The notes beneath the pieces are model-generated. The model was not told where the DNA came from and did not search any database. It saw nothing but the letters and a program-made list of their open reading frames with translations. A stretch of 64,000 nt of DNA from assembly GCA_030737835.1 (NCBI GenBank), contig CM060850.1, positions 7,445,909-7,509,908 on the forward strand. Direction: 5' to 3'. Position numbers and translations under genes: made by a program. Source of the DNA: Acorus gramineus (Eukaryota > Streptophyta > Magnoliopsida > Acorales > Acoraceae). Positions 34,401 to 46,383 of this stretch are shown piece by piece (within the stretch, counting starts at the first letter, position 1; the number at the start of each line of letters is the position of its first letter).

Positions 34401-36202
34401 TACCAAATATGAAAAATCTGATTGGCCTTTTTGATTAAAAAAAAATGCGTCTGTCTTTTTCTTAAAATTCTTTTGCTATCCTATACTCACCAAGGGTAAA
34501 AAAAAAAAGGGGGGGGAAATCGATATAACTCTATGAAAACTTATGAAAATAAAAAAAAAAAAATGTAAAATCAGTAAATACCCTTAAATTCAACAAAAAA
34601 TCTAATTAATGTATTACAGTAATTTATAAAGTAAATTTTAGAAGGGTATCATAGTCATTTATCATGTTTGATTAGAGTCAACTACAATTCTTGTTAGTTA
34701 CGGTAGAAACTAAAATAAATATTGTATAATAAGGTAGGGATCTGAGGGGATTTTTCAATTTTGTAGGCACCTATTCTAATTTTCGTAAGTTTTTAGGGAG
34801 CCATATCAATTTTTAAAAAATAAGGGATGATAGCATTCTGGTAACTTTTAATGTACAGTTAATGTTAACAATGTACATAGTTAGTTGGGGGTGACGGTAA
34901 AGACTAAACAATATTTTTTTAATAACATAGAGACCTCTTATGATTTTCTGATTTTACAAGGATTAAAACCAATTTAGCTAGCTTTCTAAGAAGTTAATCG
35001 ATTTTTTCCTATATAATTTATATTTTTCCCTATATAATTTTATTTGATGTTTCATATATTGAGTTGGAACTACAAAATTGACTTAGTCTAATGCTTATTT
35101 TCAGTCCTTACAAATTTTGTATTACATCTAAAAACTTCTTTTTCTTTTTATTAAAAAGGTCTTTCTAAAAACTTCTTTCTTATTTTTATTAAAAAAAAAA
35201 GGTCTTTCTAGAACATGTGCCATTCCTCTTCATTCAACCCGAACCACAGATATAGTTACAAAACTGGAGATATAATTGTCACACGTGTGACTCTGCATCA
35301 TGCTTCATTTTAAAAGTGATAATGTCAGGGGAAGTCTATACTATTTAAAGGTCATCATTAAAGGTCAATGATATTTTATACCTGAATTTTATATTAGCAT
35401 TACCTAGTCATTTAATAATGGCCAAGATTGTCGCAGAAATGTTTGTTCACTTTGTTCAAGAAAGGCATGTTGAAGTTCTCTTCCAAAATGGGCTTTGGAA
35501 AAGGCATTTTTACCTCCATCAAGGTTTATTAGGAACGACAACCTATGAGCTAGAGAAATTTTTTCTTTGTTATACATAAATTTGTCATCAGAACACCTGT
35601 TTGTGGATGTGTTCATGCAATAATTTTTGCATAAACTCCTGTTTATGCTATGGGTATAAATAGCTGGACCATTTTTTTTTTGTTCGTAGGGAACAGCTGA
35701 TGAAGTAGTGGATTGCTCCCATGGGAAACGTCTCTGGGAACTCTGTAAACAGAAATACGAGCCACTATGGCTTGAAAAAGGGAACCACTGTAATTTAGAG
35801 CTCTTCCCTGATTATATTAAGCATCTAAAAAAGTTCATATCAGCTGTAGAGAAGATACAGATCACCAATGGGTCTTCCGATAACAAAGAACTCTCACAGT
35901 CCTCTCGTAGGAGTTCTGAACGCTTGGATTTGCCTAGGCCAAGCACGGACCAGAGGGAGAAGCCTAGGACAAGCATGGACCAGCGAGAGAAGCCTAGGCC
36001 AAGCACTGACCAGCGAGAGAAGGCGAGAACTAGCACAGATCGTAAAGAGAATGCGAGAAGTAGCACAGATCGTAAAGAGAAGGCGAGAACCAGCACCGAT
36101 AAGAGAGATAAATCAAGGAAGAGTGTTGATCGCACGGAAAAGGCGAGGAACAGCACAGACCAACAAGAGAAACCAAGGAAGAGCATCGACCGGTCTGATT
36201 AA
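31468..36202 (+). CDS. ABHD17-like alpha/beta hydrolase, exons 2-5
   Basis: Member of the ABHD17 family of serine hydrolases (depalmitoylase-type in animals). Exons 31468-31504 ([12 protein letters not shown]), 31617-31853, 31946-31993 and 35690-36202 join in frame with GT-AG sites; stop TAA at 36202. The nucleophile motif GQSLGSG, the acid in GTADEVVD and the His in GNHCNLE are all present, so the triad is intact. The C-terminal ~85 residues are Ser/Arg/Lys-rich repeats typical of the plant proteins. The first exon, which should give the N-terminal ~100 residues before YDYSGYG, was not found in the upstream DNA. It may be far upstream or lost. The third intron visible (31994-35689, 3.7 kb) holds a LINE and a duplicated intron segment. 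Confidence 0.8.
31998..32343. repeat. Intron segment duplicated at 35083-35448
   Basis: About 350 bp beginning 4 bp inside the intron donor recur as a direct copy at 35083-35448. Both copies share CATGTGCCATTCCTCTTCAT and end at GTCGCAGAAATGTTT, after which the left copy enters the LINE and the right copy continues into the rest of the intron. The ~3.1 kb in between is extra DNA. Confidence 0.85.
32344..33640 (-). pseudogene. LINE reverse transcriptase fragment in the ABHD17 intron
   Basis: The minus strand has the segment between endonuclease and RT ([21 protein letters not shown]; 33620-33365), then RT motifs [16 protein letters not shown] (near 32970), [23 protein letters not shown] and [14 protein letters not shown] frameshift near 32760 splits RT into two frames. 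The catalytic YADD part, the RT end and the tail are missing, so it is truncated at both ends. Confidence 0.8.
33641..33850. repeat. Dispersed segment shared with 49310-49560
   Basis: Shares ATGTTGAGCTAATGTTATCA, CTTGTTTCCTTCT and GGAAATCAATG in the same order with 49310-49560. It lies inside the ABHD17 intron between the LINE and the right intron copy. No coding content. The remaining intron DNA, 33851-35082, is AT-rich with no gene seen. Confidence 0.65.
35930..36199. repeat. In-frame 30-33-bp tandem repeats coding the ABHD17 tail
   Basis: About eight units encode variants of [23 protein letters not shown]. Period and reading frame agree, so units can be gained or lost without breaking the protein. 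The antisense strand is open here too, as expected from the codon pattern. Confidence 0.85.
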
Positions 36203-39200
36203 AATCTGATTTTTTATTTTTCTTGTGAAATATGATGTCTATATATAAATGTATTTTTTCTTGACTATTGGAGTTGGGTGATGGCAGCTTTGGGGACATG
36301 ATTAGATCGGTTGGATTATGCAATATCGACTGTTTCAAGCCCGCAGCTTCCAATACCTGAAGAAACAAAAGGTCAGTGTTTGAGTTGGGTTTTGTAATTT
36401 TTGATCTTTTCATTATCGATTGGTCTGTGTTGCCTGTGTTGTTGAGAAATATGAGGGAATTCATGTCTACTAATGCACATATACCAAAATCCCAATTTTT
36501 TTTTTGGTGGTTTCAATCAATAAATTCAAGTTTTCTCTGTGTAGATCTCACATTATGGTGGTAACTTATTTTTCCATATGTTTTGATATCTTCTACATTT
36601 GTTCGAAGCAACAGTGCATGGATTACCAAGTTGATTGTTGTATAGGAGAGAGAGCATGTTTTTGATATTATTTTTTTTGCTTGTGTTGGGGGGTTTTACA
36701 TGTTCATCAACAAATCTGGAAGAATCAAACGTTCAAAACTGTGTTTCAAATCTTCTCGAAACCAGTTTTTCATTTATTTATGTGAATGTTTCATTATTGT
36801 TTCAAATAGAAGTGAATTATTATTTATGCAGCTACCATAGTTAGAAAATCTCTCATTTCTTGAGCTGGTAGATGATGAAATAGCAGAGGTCTATTGACTG
36901 GCCTGACTGTTGAGTGGACTCTATGGTGGTGTTTATTGGTCCTAACAAGATTTATATACCTTGTTAAGAAAATATTTCCACAGATAGCATATAGCTTACT
37001 TTCATATTAATTCATTTTCATGGCTTTATTTTTTTTTATTTGGTTATTCCTCTTTATGTAAATTATAGGCTATGGAACAGGGACAAACGCACGACATGGT
37101 ATGGACACGGTGACTCAATAAATCTTGAAAACTAGGACATTGACAATGAGTTATTGAGAGGTACATAAACCTCTGTAGCTGGGTGAATCCAACATGATTG
37201 TCATGACATACAAGTCTCCAACTCCTCTATAAGTCTCCACTTCCGCAGCAGACTCCAACCATTGCAGATAAATTTTCACTCTTGACTTTTAATAAATCTC
37301 AAGAAGCATTTGTTCATATATAGATATGATCTAAGACATGAATAATGGAATAGAAATGGGGTCTCCTGCAATCATCCCAATTTAATATTATAAAAGTACA
37401 AATCTGAACATATAATCATTGTGTTTTTAAGGTAAGCAAACATCTAAAGAAGAATTACTTCTGTTGTTGCATGCATCTATATTGGTACTTTCTAATGTAT
37501 CAATTTGAATTATGTCTGGAAATTTGGTGGATATCAGAGTGCAATAACAAAAGCTTATGTTATGACATTAATATTTGCATGGACAATGAATTACTAAGAA
37601 GTACAAAATCCTCTAATGCTGCATAAATCCAGCATGATTGTCATGACATACATGTATCCAGCTATTATAGATAAACATTCACTCTACTTTTCATCATCGA
37701 GTGTTGCCTGTGTTGTTGAGAAATATGAGGGAATTAATTTGTCTACAGATGCACATATACCAAAATCCCAAATTTTTTTTGGTGGTTTCAATCAATAAAT
37801 TCATGTTTTATCTGTGTAGGTCCCCCCATTATGGTGGTAATTTATTTTTCCATATGTTTTGATATCTTCTACATTTGATCATAGCAACAGTGCATGGATT
37901 ACCTCGTTGATTGTTGTATAGGAGAGAGCATGTTTTCGATAATTTTCTTTTGGTTGTGTTGGGGGTTTTACATGTTCATCGAAAAATCTGGAAGAATTCA
38001 AAATCTGTGTTCCAAATCTTCTGTGGACTATGAGGAAACCAGTTTTTCATTAAATATACTGATATGATAAGAGACATGAATAATGGAATAGCAATGGGGT
38101 CTCAAGCAATCATCCCAATTTAATACTAACGAAAGAACCCAATCTGAACATACAATGTGTGTTTTAAGTAAAGCAACACCAAAAGAAGATTTTCTTATGT
38201 TGCTGCATGCATCTATATCATTACTTTCTAATGTTTCATTTTGAATTATGTCAGGAAATATACGAGTTCATTAAAAAAAGCTTATGTTTTGGATATTGAT
38301 ATTTGCATGGGCAATGAATTTACTGAGTAGTACAAAATCCTCTAAAGCTGCATAAATCCAGCATGATTGTCATAGCATACAGATATGATAAACTTTCATT
38401 CAGGCTTTACCATAAAATCCCTGTATTTATTTGATCACTTCCACAACAAACTCCAACTAGTGCAGATAAACTCACTCTAGCTTTAAGAAACTCAAGAAGC
38501 ATTTGTTCATAGAGCTTCCACTGAGTGTGTACATATAGATAAAACAGAGCCATGAATAACATACTACAAAAGGGGTCTCAAGCAATCAGCCCAATATAAT
38601 ATTACAACAGTACTACAAATGTGAACTAACAATCAAAACCCAAACTTTATTTTGGAGTACAAACCACACGGTGTCCTCAAATTTAACATAAAAAACACAC
38701 TTGAATTAATACAACACAATAAATAAGCATGGACTTCAAACCTTTTATTTTGGATCAAGCAAAGCAACTTTATAACCAAGTTCACCGCTTAAGCTGTCCC
38801 TGCACATGCAGATCCATAAGCCCCCATTCCAGGATAGATAATTATAATATTGATAGATAATTATATTGATTATGTTTTTATTTACTTGTTAAAAGATTTT
38901 GTTCTTTGTTTGACCAATAATAAATTTTTAAAAAATTAATAAATAAGTTATAAAAAAAAAATGAATAAGATATAGATAAAGAATTATAACATGTGAAAAT
39001 ATGATTTAACATGTAGATTATCTCAGGCAATTGAATAACTCAACGAAATAACACAATCTTAAAAAAGACCTGAAAAATCAATATCATTTTATTCGACTCT
39101 ATTTTGACGGAATTATACCCACATATTACATAAAGTTAACAGTTTTTTTTGTTATAGGAATATTCACCCCTGTTCCACTAACTTTTTACTTTTCTATTTA

Positions 39201-39331
39201 TATATGAGCTATAGTTATTTTTATTACCAAAAAAAAAAAAAAAAATGGAAAAGAAAAAATGATAAAGGAAAAGTAATAGTCTCCAATTATGAAAAATGTT
39301 GCAATTAAATGCTTCACTAAATCAGAAGACA
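36203..39331. repeat. Repeat-rich DNA between ABHD17 and NLR2
   Basis: No gene is supported. 36426-36667 recurs at 37706-37945 as a direct copy. The NLR 3'-flank repeat recurs at 37048-37640 and 38050-38830. From 38840 to 39250 the DNA is AT-rich. From about 39290 the sequence becomes similar to the immediate 3' side of NLR3 (near 55540). Confidence 0.65.
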
Positions 39332-41203
39332 TCAAAGAAATTCAGAAAAGAGAATGAGGCATACCTTATGAAACCTTTCAGTTTTCCATCTTCCATCTAT
39401 TTTGACGGCATGCTTGACGACGGGGATGTGGCTGATCTTTTGGCGATCGACTGCTTGTTCCCCTCGCATCCTCTCCAATAGCTCCTCTGCCATCTCTGAC
39501 AAGTAGAGCTCTTGGAGGGTGGTGAGACGTTCGATGCCTTGCGGCACCGTCTTCAGCTCCTTGCAACTGACCAGATTAAACTCTTTGAGGCTCTGCATCG
39601 CCCCTTCCTCGACAATTATCTGATTGAGATGGGTCAGTTCAACCAACCCTAGTTCTTTGAGGGATGGGAAACCATCCGCTTGGATGCACAACTCTTCGCC
39701 GTCATACGCATCCACAAGCACAAGCCACACCAGGTTTGGCAATGATTTGAGGGAAAGGAGTCCTGATGATTTTAAGAACAGTCTATTGAGATTTGTGAGG
39801 GAGTTGAACCAGTGAGGCAACATCCGCTGCAAACACCCTATCAAAGTGAGTTTTTGAAGAAGGGGTGGTGGTGGATGTAGTGTTTCCAATACTAGTGGTG
39901 CTTCTCCTCTATCCGTTGCTTGAATTCGTAAGTGGTCAAGGAATTTCATCTTTTTAATAGAAGCACACAACTTTGTTCCTTCAGACTCCCTCACATCCAC
40001 AATTGCAAATGATCTGAGCTGTGTAAGGTCCCCGACCTGTCGCACAACCTCATTGCTTGATGAAATGCCTTGTAGAGTCTGCAATTCCTTTGAAACCCAT
40101 ACATGTTTCGGTTTTGTTTTCACAATCCACATACCATCTTGAACACTATTTTGAAGAAACACGTGTCGTAGATTCGGTAGCTTGGTAACCCCATTTGGTA
40201 TCTTCTCCACATTACTGTAGAGAAGATCCAACGTTTGTAAGTTCTGAAGCCTCTTTAAACGTTTAGGAAGTACCTTCACTTTTGTCTTCCTTAAACCCAG
40301 AAACCTTAAATTAAACAAATCACCCACTTCATCTGGTATACTATCAACTGGTGCATCTTGTAAATCCAACACCCTCAACAATTTGAATCCCAATGATGTT
40401 TTTATATTAAAAAAATTGGTCGCAAACACCAATAAAGAACGAAGACGAGACATTTTACCCAATTTTTCTTGAATGCTATCGTTTACTTCGGCAACTGAAA
40501 TACGGCGAACACCAGTAGTTGGTTGTTCTTCAAGTGTCATGCAAAATTTTTGCTTCTTTGATATTGATATTGCTACCTCTCTTACTATATCATGCATTTT
40601 ACACACTTTCAGTCTTCCCCATTCATTTCTTTTGTCATCGAAAAGCATATTTTTGAGAATGAGTTGATTAAGATATTTCTCTGCAATTTCCTCCATTGTC
40701 ATCCTGTCTCTTTCTTCTATGAACCCTTCTGCAACCCATAACCTAATAATCCTCTTTCTCTTGATGCGATAATCCTCAGGAAAAGCACTACAATATAAGA
40801 AACAATTCTTCAGGTAGTGTGGCAGATCGTGAAAGCTAAGCATCAATATATTTGACATTTTTTCTAACTGTGGACTGCTAGTGAGCATCCAATTGAGGCT
40901 TTTCAAAGTGTCATTCCACTCCATAGCTGAACGTTTTGTACGTAGGAGACCACCTAGTGTCACAATTGCAAGAGGCAATCCATCACACTTGTTAATAGTT
41001 TCTTTTGCTAGATCCTCCAACTCCGTAGGACAAATACCACCTTGATCACCTCCGAATGCTATATTGCAAAAGAGTTTCCTTGCCTCATCATCATGTAGAG
41101 GTTTTATATTGAAAACACGATCTGAAGAAGATGCCAGTGAAGTGGCTATTTCACTTGATGTGATGGCAAATAACGAAGAGGAAAACAACCAATCTGATGA
41201 CAC
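39332..41203 (-). pseudogene. NLR2: 5'-truncated CC-NB-LRR fused to retroelement DNA
   Basis: From 41155 down this is a paralogue of NLR3, starting at the IATS just after RNBS-B and keeping GLPLA, RNBS-D, MHD and all LRRs, with no frameshift to the stop at 39332. The coiled coil, P-loop, kinase-2, promoter and intron are absent. At 41154-41155 (shared CT) the sequence switches into a gypsy gag relic. The 623-codon frame uses an ATG at 41203 on the antisense strand of that relic, adding 16 foreign residues (MSSDWLFSSSLFAITS). It cannot bind nucleotide normally. Whether it is transcribed is unknown. The C-terminus differs from NLR1 and NLR3 (TERFHK then read-through into what may be an intron). 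Confidence 0.85.
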
Positions 41204-42751
41204 TGGTCGTGGATTGGAAGATGTGTGGAAGGCGATCGAAGAACAACGCGATTAGATGAGCGAGACTGCATGATGATAGCTGGCCTGAACCTCAACACCA
41301 ATAACAGTAATCTTGAAGGTGATAGGAGACGCGCCGAGGGAATTGTCCAAGGGTGACCTATTGCTCAGAACATCGTTCGATGTCCCACTTGTTATCAACC
41401 TGATGACGAGGAAGACTCGGAGGATGAAGGTGATGGATTTCAAGTATATCATCCGAGAGGGCGGCGCATGGAACACAATGATTGCCGATTGAAGGCGGAT
41501 ATTCCGTACTTCAATGCTAATATGCAGATCAAGGATTTTCTAGATTGGATCTCAGAGATTGAAAGATTCTTTGATATGATTGAGGTCCCATAAGAAAAGA
41601 TGATCAAATTGGTGACTTTTCAATTGAAGAGCGGTGCCGCCATTTAGTGGGATCAACTCCAGAAGACTCGACAGCGACAAGGGAATGCACTTATTCGTTC
41701 ATGGAGGCGGATGAAACAACTTCTGATGGATCGATTTCTTCCACCAGATTATGAACAATACCTATTCCAACTATATCAGAACTGTTGCCAAGGTAATCGA
41801 TCGGTATTTGATTATACTGCTGAGTTTTTTAGGCTTTCATATAGAAATAACATCGCAAAAACCGAGGGACAACGTGTGGCCCGTTACCTTAACGGGTTGA
41901 AGCCTTGGATCCGAGATCAGATTGGCTTACATGTGGTGTGGACCGTTGAAGAAGCCAATAACATGACGCTGAAGGCAGAACGCATGGACCAAAAAACCGG
42001 AAGTTCTTCAAACTTTCGCAGAAGCAACCCAGATTCTGTCCCTTCCTCGGACAAAAGAAAAGGTTTGACATCTCAAACTCCATCCAATTAGACGAGAACT
42101 CAAGGAATAGCATGCAAGGGTGCGAACAATGAACCAGGTGGTGTCAGTCAAACAACTATCCCAACAAATCGTACTGCACCAAAGAATCCAAATCCTTATG
42201 CTAAGCCTGTGCCAGGCAATTGCTATCGGTGTGAAAGGCCAGAACATCGTTCTAATGTATGTCCAGAACGCAAGACCGTGAATCTAGTAGAAGAGGGTGA
42301 CAACGATGATGCAAAAAATGAAGAATTTGATGAATACCTTACATATGCGCGGAGGAAGATGGAGATTGAGTCAGCCTTGTCGTACAACGATTGTTTTATT
42401 CTCTGAAACACGAGGACTCTAATCAACATCACACTATTTTCAAATCTTGTTGTACCATCAATAAGAAGGTCTGCGATTTGATTGTAGATAGTTGAAGCTG
42501 TGAAAACTTTGTGGCGAAGAAGTTGGTGAATCACATGAAGTTGCCAATAGAGAAGCATCATCCCCCTTATTCTAGGTTGGATCAAGAAGGGAATGACGGT
42601 GAACGTAACAAAAATTTGTAGAGATCCTATTTCAATTGAAAAATATTATCAAGATGAAGTGTTTTGTGATATGGTGGACATGGATGCTAGCCATGTGTTG
42701 TTAGGGAGGCCCTGACAATATGATGTTGATATCACTTATAGGGGACGGGAC
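41156..42751 (+). pseudogene. Gypsy gag-protease relic beside NLR2
   Basis: Starts 15 bp downstream of where the PBS would be; its ATG is at 41163 (MANNEEENNQSD). Gag core ([19 protein letters not shown]), a CCHC knuckle CYRCERPEHRSNVC at 42221-42262 and a protease start follow. Stops interrupt it; five are shared with the copy at 59500 (41251, 41592, 41646, 42089, 42710 regions). Its own stops include one inside the protease active site (DS-stop-S at 42493). No LTR or PBS remains on its 5' side. Confidence 0.85.
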
Positions 42752-43344
42752 TCTAGATACCCTAATTTTGACCGTCCAAAGAGACAAAAATATTTCAAGT
42801 AATACTTAGGAATGACCACATTTGGATATCTAATAGAAAACTCACTTAGAAACTAAAATCGGAAACCCTAGTCCAAACACTTAGAAAAATCTAAGACCTT
42901 GACATGGGCGGCTACTTGAGAGTAGCCACCCCATATTGGGCAGCTGGTTTCAATTAGCCACCCCCCAAACCGACCCCAAACCGCTTTCCTAGGATGGGAC
43001 ATAAAGCAGCATGATTGCGACAGATTATTCCTTTTAGCCGCTCTATTTCAGCCGGTTCAACCTTAGTAACCGACCCAAGCCACCGCTTGTCAGAGATGAG
43101 GCGTTTGACAAGTTATGATGGAGGCGGCTAGTTCCAACTAGCCGCCCCTCACCTTGATACTGTCAGAGAACAAAGATCTAATAGAAGGTCAAATCAAGCG
43201 CCTAAACCCCTTGAGAGAGAGAGAGTTCTATTTGTGAGTAGAAAAACCCATTTTCCCTCACCAAATCATCCTCCAAATCTACTCTCCAAAACCTTGGTTA
43301 AACCTAATTTAACTTCAGCCAAACACCCAAATCAAGCCCTACCC
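42752..43344. mobile_element. LTR-like segment with GGCGGCTA hairpins (shorter copy)
   Basis: Follows a purine-rich ATAGGGGACGGGAC directly. It aligns with 61105-61900 but lacks about 30 bp and about 180 bp present there, including the TATA-like part. It contains a perfect 24-bp palindrome at 43123-43146. Confidence 0.6.
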
Positions 43345-44850
43345 AAATCAAAATTGAATGACACACACAACAGTATGTTGGCCAATATGTTGGGCCAACC
43401 TTGAGATTAGCCATAAGAGATTGGGTCCTAAGAGTGGTCCTAAAATGGGTCCTTTTGTAGTTTTTTTTATCACAAACATATTTTGTTTTAGATTTTTTTA
43501 TTAATTTTATAAAAAATTTAACAACAAAAACGCATCATAATATAATAATAAAAAATATTAATAAATAAAGAATAAAATAATACATGTGTTTAAAAGCATA
43601 AAATAGAAGAAGATAAAACCAATGGAAAAAAGGAATAACAAAAATCAAATATAAATAAAATAAAATCCCAATAAATAGTGCAAAACACAAAAATAAAGAT
43701 CAAGTGAATAGAAAATATGGATAAATTTTTTAAAATGAAATACAAAACAAAAAAAATTAAAACTAAACAAACACAGAAAATATACATATGTTTCTATATA
43801 GAATATAAATAATTTAATTATAAAACCAAAACACTCAATAAAACAGGGAGTAAGGAGGTGGACAATAAAAGAAGATAAGAACAAACGAAAAGAAAGGAAT
43901 CATACAAAAAATAAAAAATATATAAAAAACAAAGTATGAAAAATAATATGTGAACTGATATTATTCATTGTAACTTGAATGATAAATAAAATAAATCCTA
44001 ATTGATAATAACAAGCAGAGCTAAAATAACATATAGAGAACATACGGATAATTAAAAATAAATTAAAAAAACATCCTCTCCCCCCCGAGTTGCAGCCCTA
44101 CAAATTACACACATTAATTTGGTTTTATTCGGTGAATCAAACAAGAGAGGTCTGTACCCTTTGTTTTTCCTTTCTTGGACGTTGGTGAATTTTTTTGGGG
44201 TTCTCTTCTTCTCCACCAATTTAAAATCTTGTATTCTGGCATCTATGTATTAGGTGTATTTAGGATATTTGGGGTTTTCTTTTTCATCTCTGGAAAAGCT
44301 CTTCATCATAGTGGATTGTCTCTGAAGCTCTCCCCATGGACGTAGGAGGATTACACCTCCGAACCACGTAAATCTGGTATTGCTCTTCCTCTTTTCTTTT
44401 TCATTTGCAATTTATTGCTTTACCTATTGCATCTATATTTGTTGGTATGCTTTGAACATTGATTAGGGACGAAATAACTCATATTTGAGATCCTATTTAC
44501 TGGCAAAAATCACAACAAATTAGTGGGTTAGTGGGACACCTAATTTTTTCCCCTTTCTTACCTCTGAAGTTTTTTTTTTAATTAAAAAAGCCCACCTCTG
44601 TTTCAAATCTAATAATTTGTTGACCATAGAATTTACATAGTGAAATCCTTTTTTTTGCATATATGGACCCCAAAATAAAATAAAATAAATAAATAAAATC
44701 CAAGATAATAATGTCAACAACTATTACTTTTCAAGGGATTTTAAATTAACACAAAATGTTAAGAATTTTTAATGACTCCAAACCTAAAGCAACTCCCAAA
44801 GCACCAAACATTTACGACCATTAAACAGAACTGAATAACACATAAATATA
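43345..44850. other. AT-rich intergenic DNA
   Basis: Very A-rich from 43500 to 44080; no gene, TIR or LTR pair recognised. Confidence 0.5.
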
Positions 44851-46250
44851 AGGGGGGTAGTCGATACAGACTTTGATGGATTTCTGTGGACATTATTTAA
44901 GTGATGGACTTTTGTAGACTTTTCAGACTTTCGTAGACTTTTGCAGACTTTCACAAATTGACTCTCATGGACTTTTGCAGACTTTCTTTTGTAAACTTTC
45001 ACATATTGACTCTCATGGACTTTCACAGACTATCACAGACATTTGTAGACTTTCACAAATTGACTCTCATGGACTTTCACAGACTTTCACAGACATTTGC
45101 AGACTTTCACAAATCACTCTCATGGACTTTCACAGACTTTCAGAGATTGACTCTTTTCACATGTGAATTTCTATTAATAAACACAATAATGTTTTTAAAA
45201 TTTTAAAATAACAAATAAAGAACTCAAATATTCAAATTCAACATGAATTATTAATACCCAACATAAAATGTAATTTAATATAGTAAATATCAATCTTCAC
45301 ATATCTGAAATGCATATTGCTAGAATGCCATGATAAAGACACCATTTTTAACTAGATAATATTACATTAGTTCACCATGAATATTGATGTCATGGTCATC
45401 CCACATACGTTTAGCTATATTTAATCGTCAATTATTGGCATCTCGACGTTGTTGCTCTTGAGTTTAAACTTCTGGAGGGTCTTCATTGTCCTCTCGTTGT
45501 TGCTCCTTAGTTAGAACATTTAAAAAAAATATATATGCATCTATATTGCACAATAATAGAAACATCTTCAAGGAAAATCAAATCAAACATTATACGTATA
45601 ATCAAATATATGATAAATCTATATTTTAGAAAATAATTGTGGATAATCTAGGCATATATTATATAAAATAATATACTATTCTCATATATTCATCAAACAT
45701 ATGAGGTGATAGGAATATTTCATACATATAGACATTCATAAAAAAAGATGATAAATAAATAAAAAATGTGAATAAAAATATGAAAGGTATGGATAAAAAT
45801 TATAAAAGAGATTTGTTAAAAGAAAAAAAAAAAGAAATATTCACAATGTTGGAATAAAAGTCCATGAGAATCTGAAATGACTTTTTCCTTTATATTTCTC
45901 TCTCAAAAGTCCATAAAAGTCCACAAGAATCCATCACTTATGAAAGTCTTCATAAATCCTGTTTAAATTGAATAACACATGACAAAATGTCTACTATGAA
46001 AAGTCTCAATCGAATAACGCTGGACTTTTTATCCACGAAATAATATTTCAATTGAATAACACTTGACTTTATGTCCACAAAATAATGTCTCAATCGAAGA
46101 ACGCTGGACTTTTTGTTTATAAAATAATGTCTTAATTGAATAACGCTGGACTTTTTGTCCATAAACCAAAGTCCTGATTGAAAAACACCAGATTTACAAA
46201 TCCATGGACATGGACATTTTGTCAATGAAAATCCTAATTGACTACCCCCT
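44851..46250. mobile_element. 1.4-kb TIR element with subterminal repeat arrays
   Basis: Ends AGGGGGGTAGTC and GACTACCCCCT are inverted. ATA flanks both ends and may be a 3-bp target duplication, but this is weak in AT-rich DNA. Inside the left end (44890-45160) are repeats of GACTCTCATGGACTTTCACAG; inside the right end (45950-46210) are ~40-bp repeats with AATAACGCTGGACTTTTTG. The middle is AT-rich and non-coding. A non-autonomous DNA transposon is likely. Confidence 0.65.
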
Positions 46251-46383
46251 ATAATTTATATTTGCTAATACTTACAAAACTTGACCCGATCAAATTCATT
46301 GTGTAGAACAGAAAACATAAGCTTCACGTAATCCAGAGAACATTGAGCATTAATAAAAAAAAATACAAATGACTCATTTTCAT

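Noticed and set aside
35404..35616. 70-codon minus frame sharing its end with the LINE RT frame
   Set aside because: The shared end ([12 protein letters not shown]) is only the duplicated intron segment; the rest shows no clear LINE domain.
35812..36186. Long antisense frame opposite the ABHD17 tail
   Set aside because: It results from the in-frame repeat and codon bias of the sense strand; the sense frame has family similarity, the antisense does not.
44958..45206. 82-codon frame rich in HRLSQTF repeats
   Set aside because: It is translation of the subterminal tandem array of a TIR element, not a protein gene.
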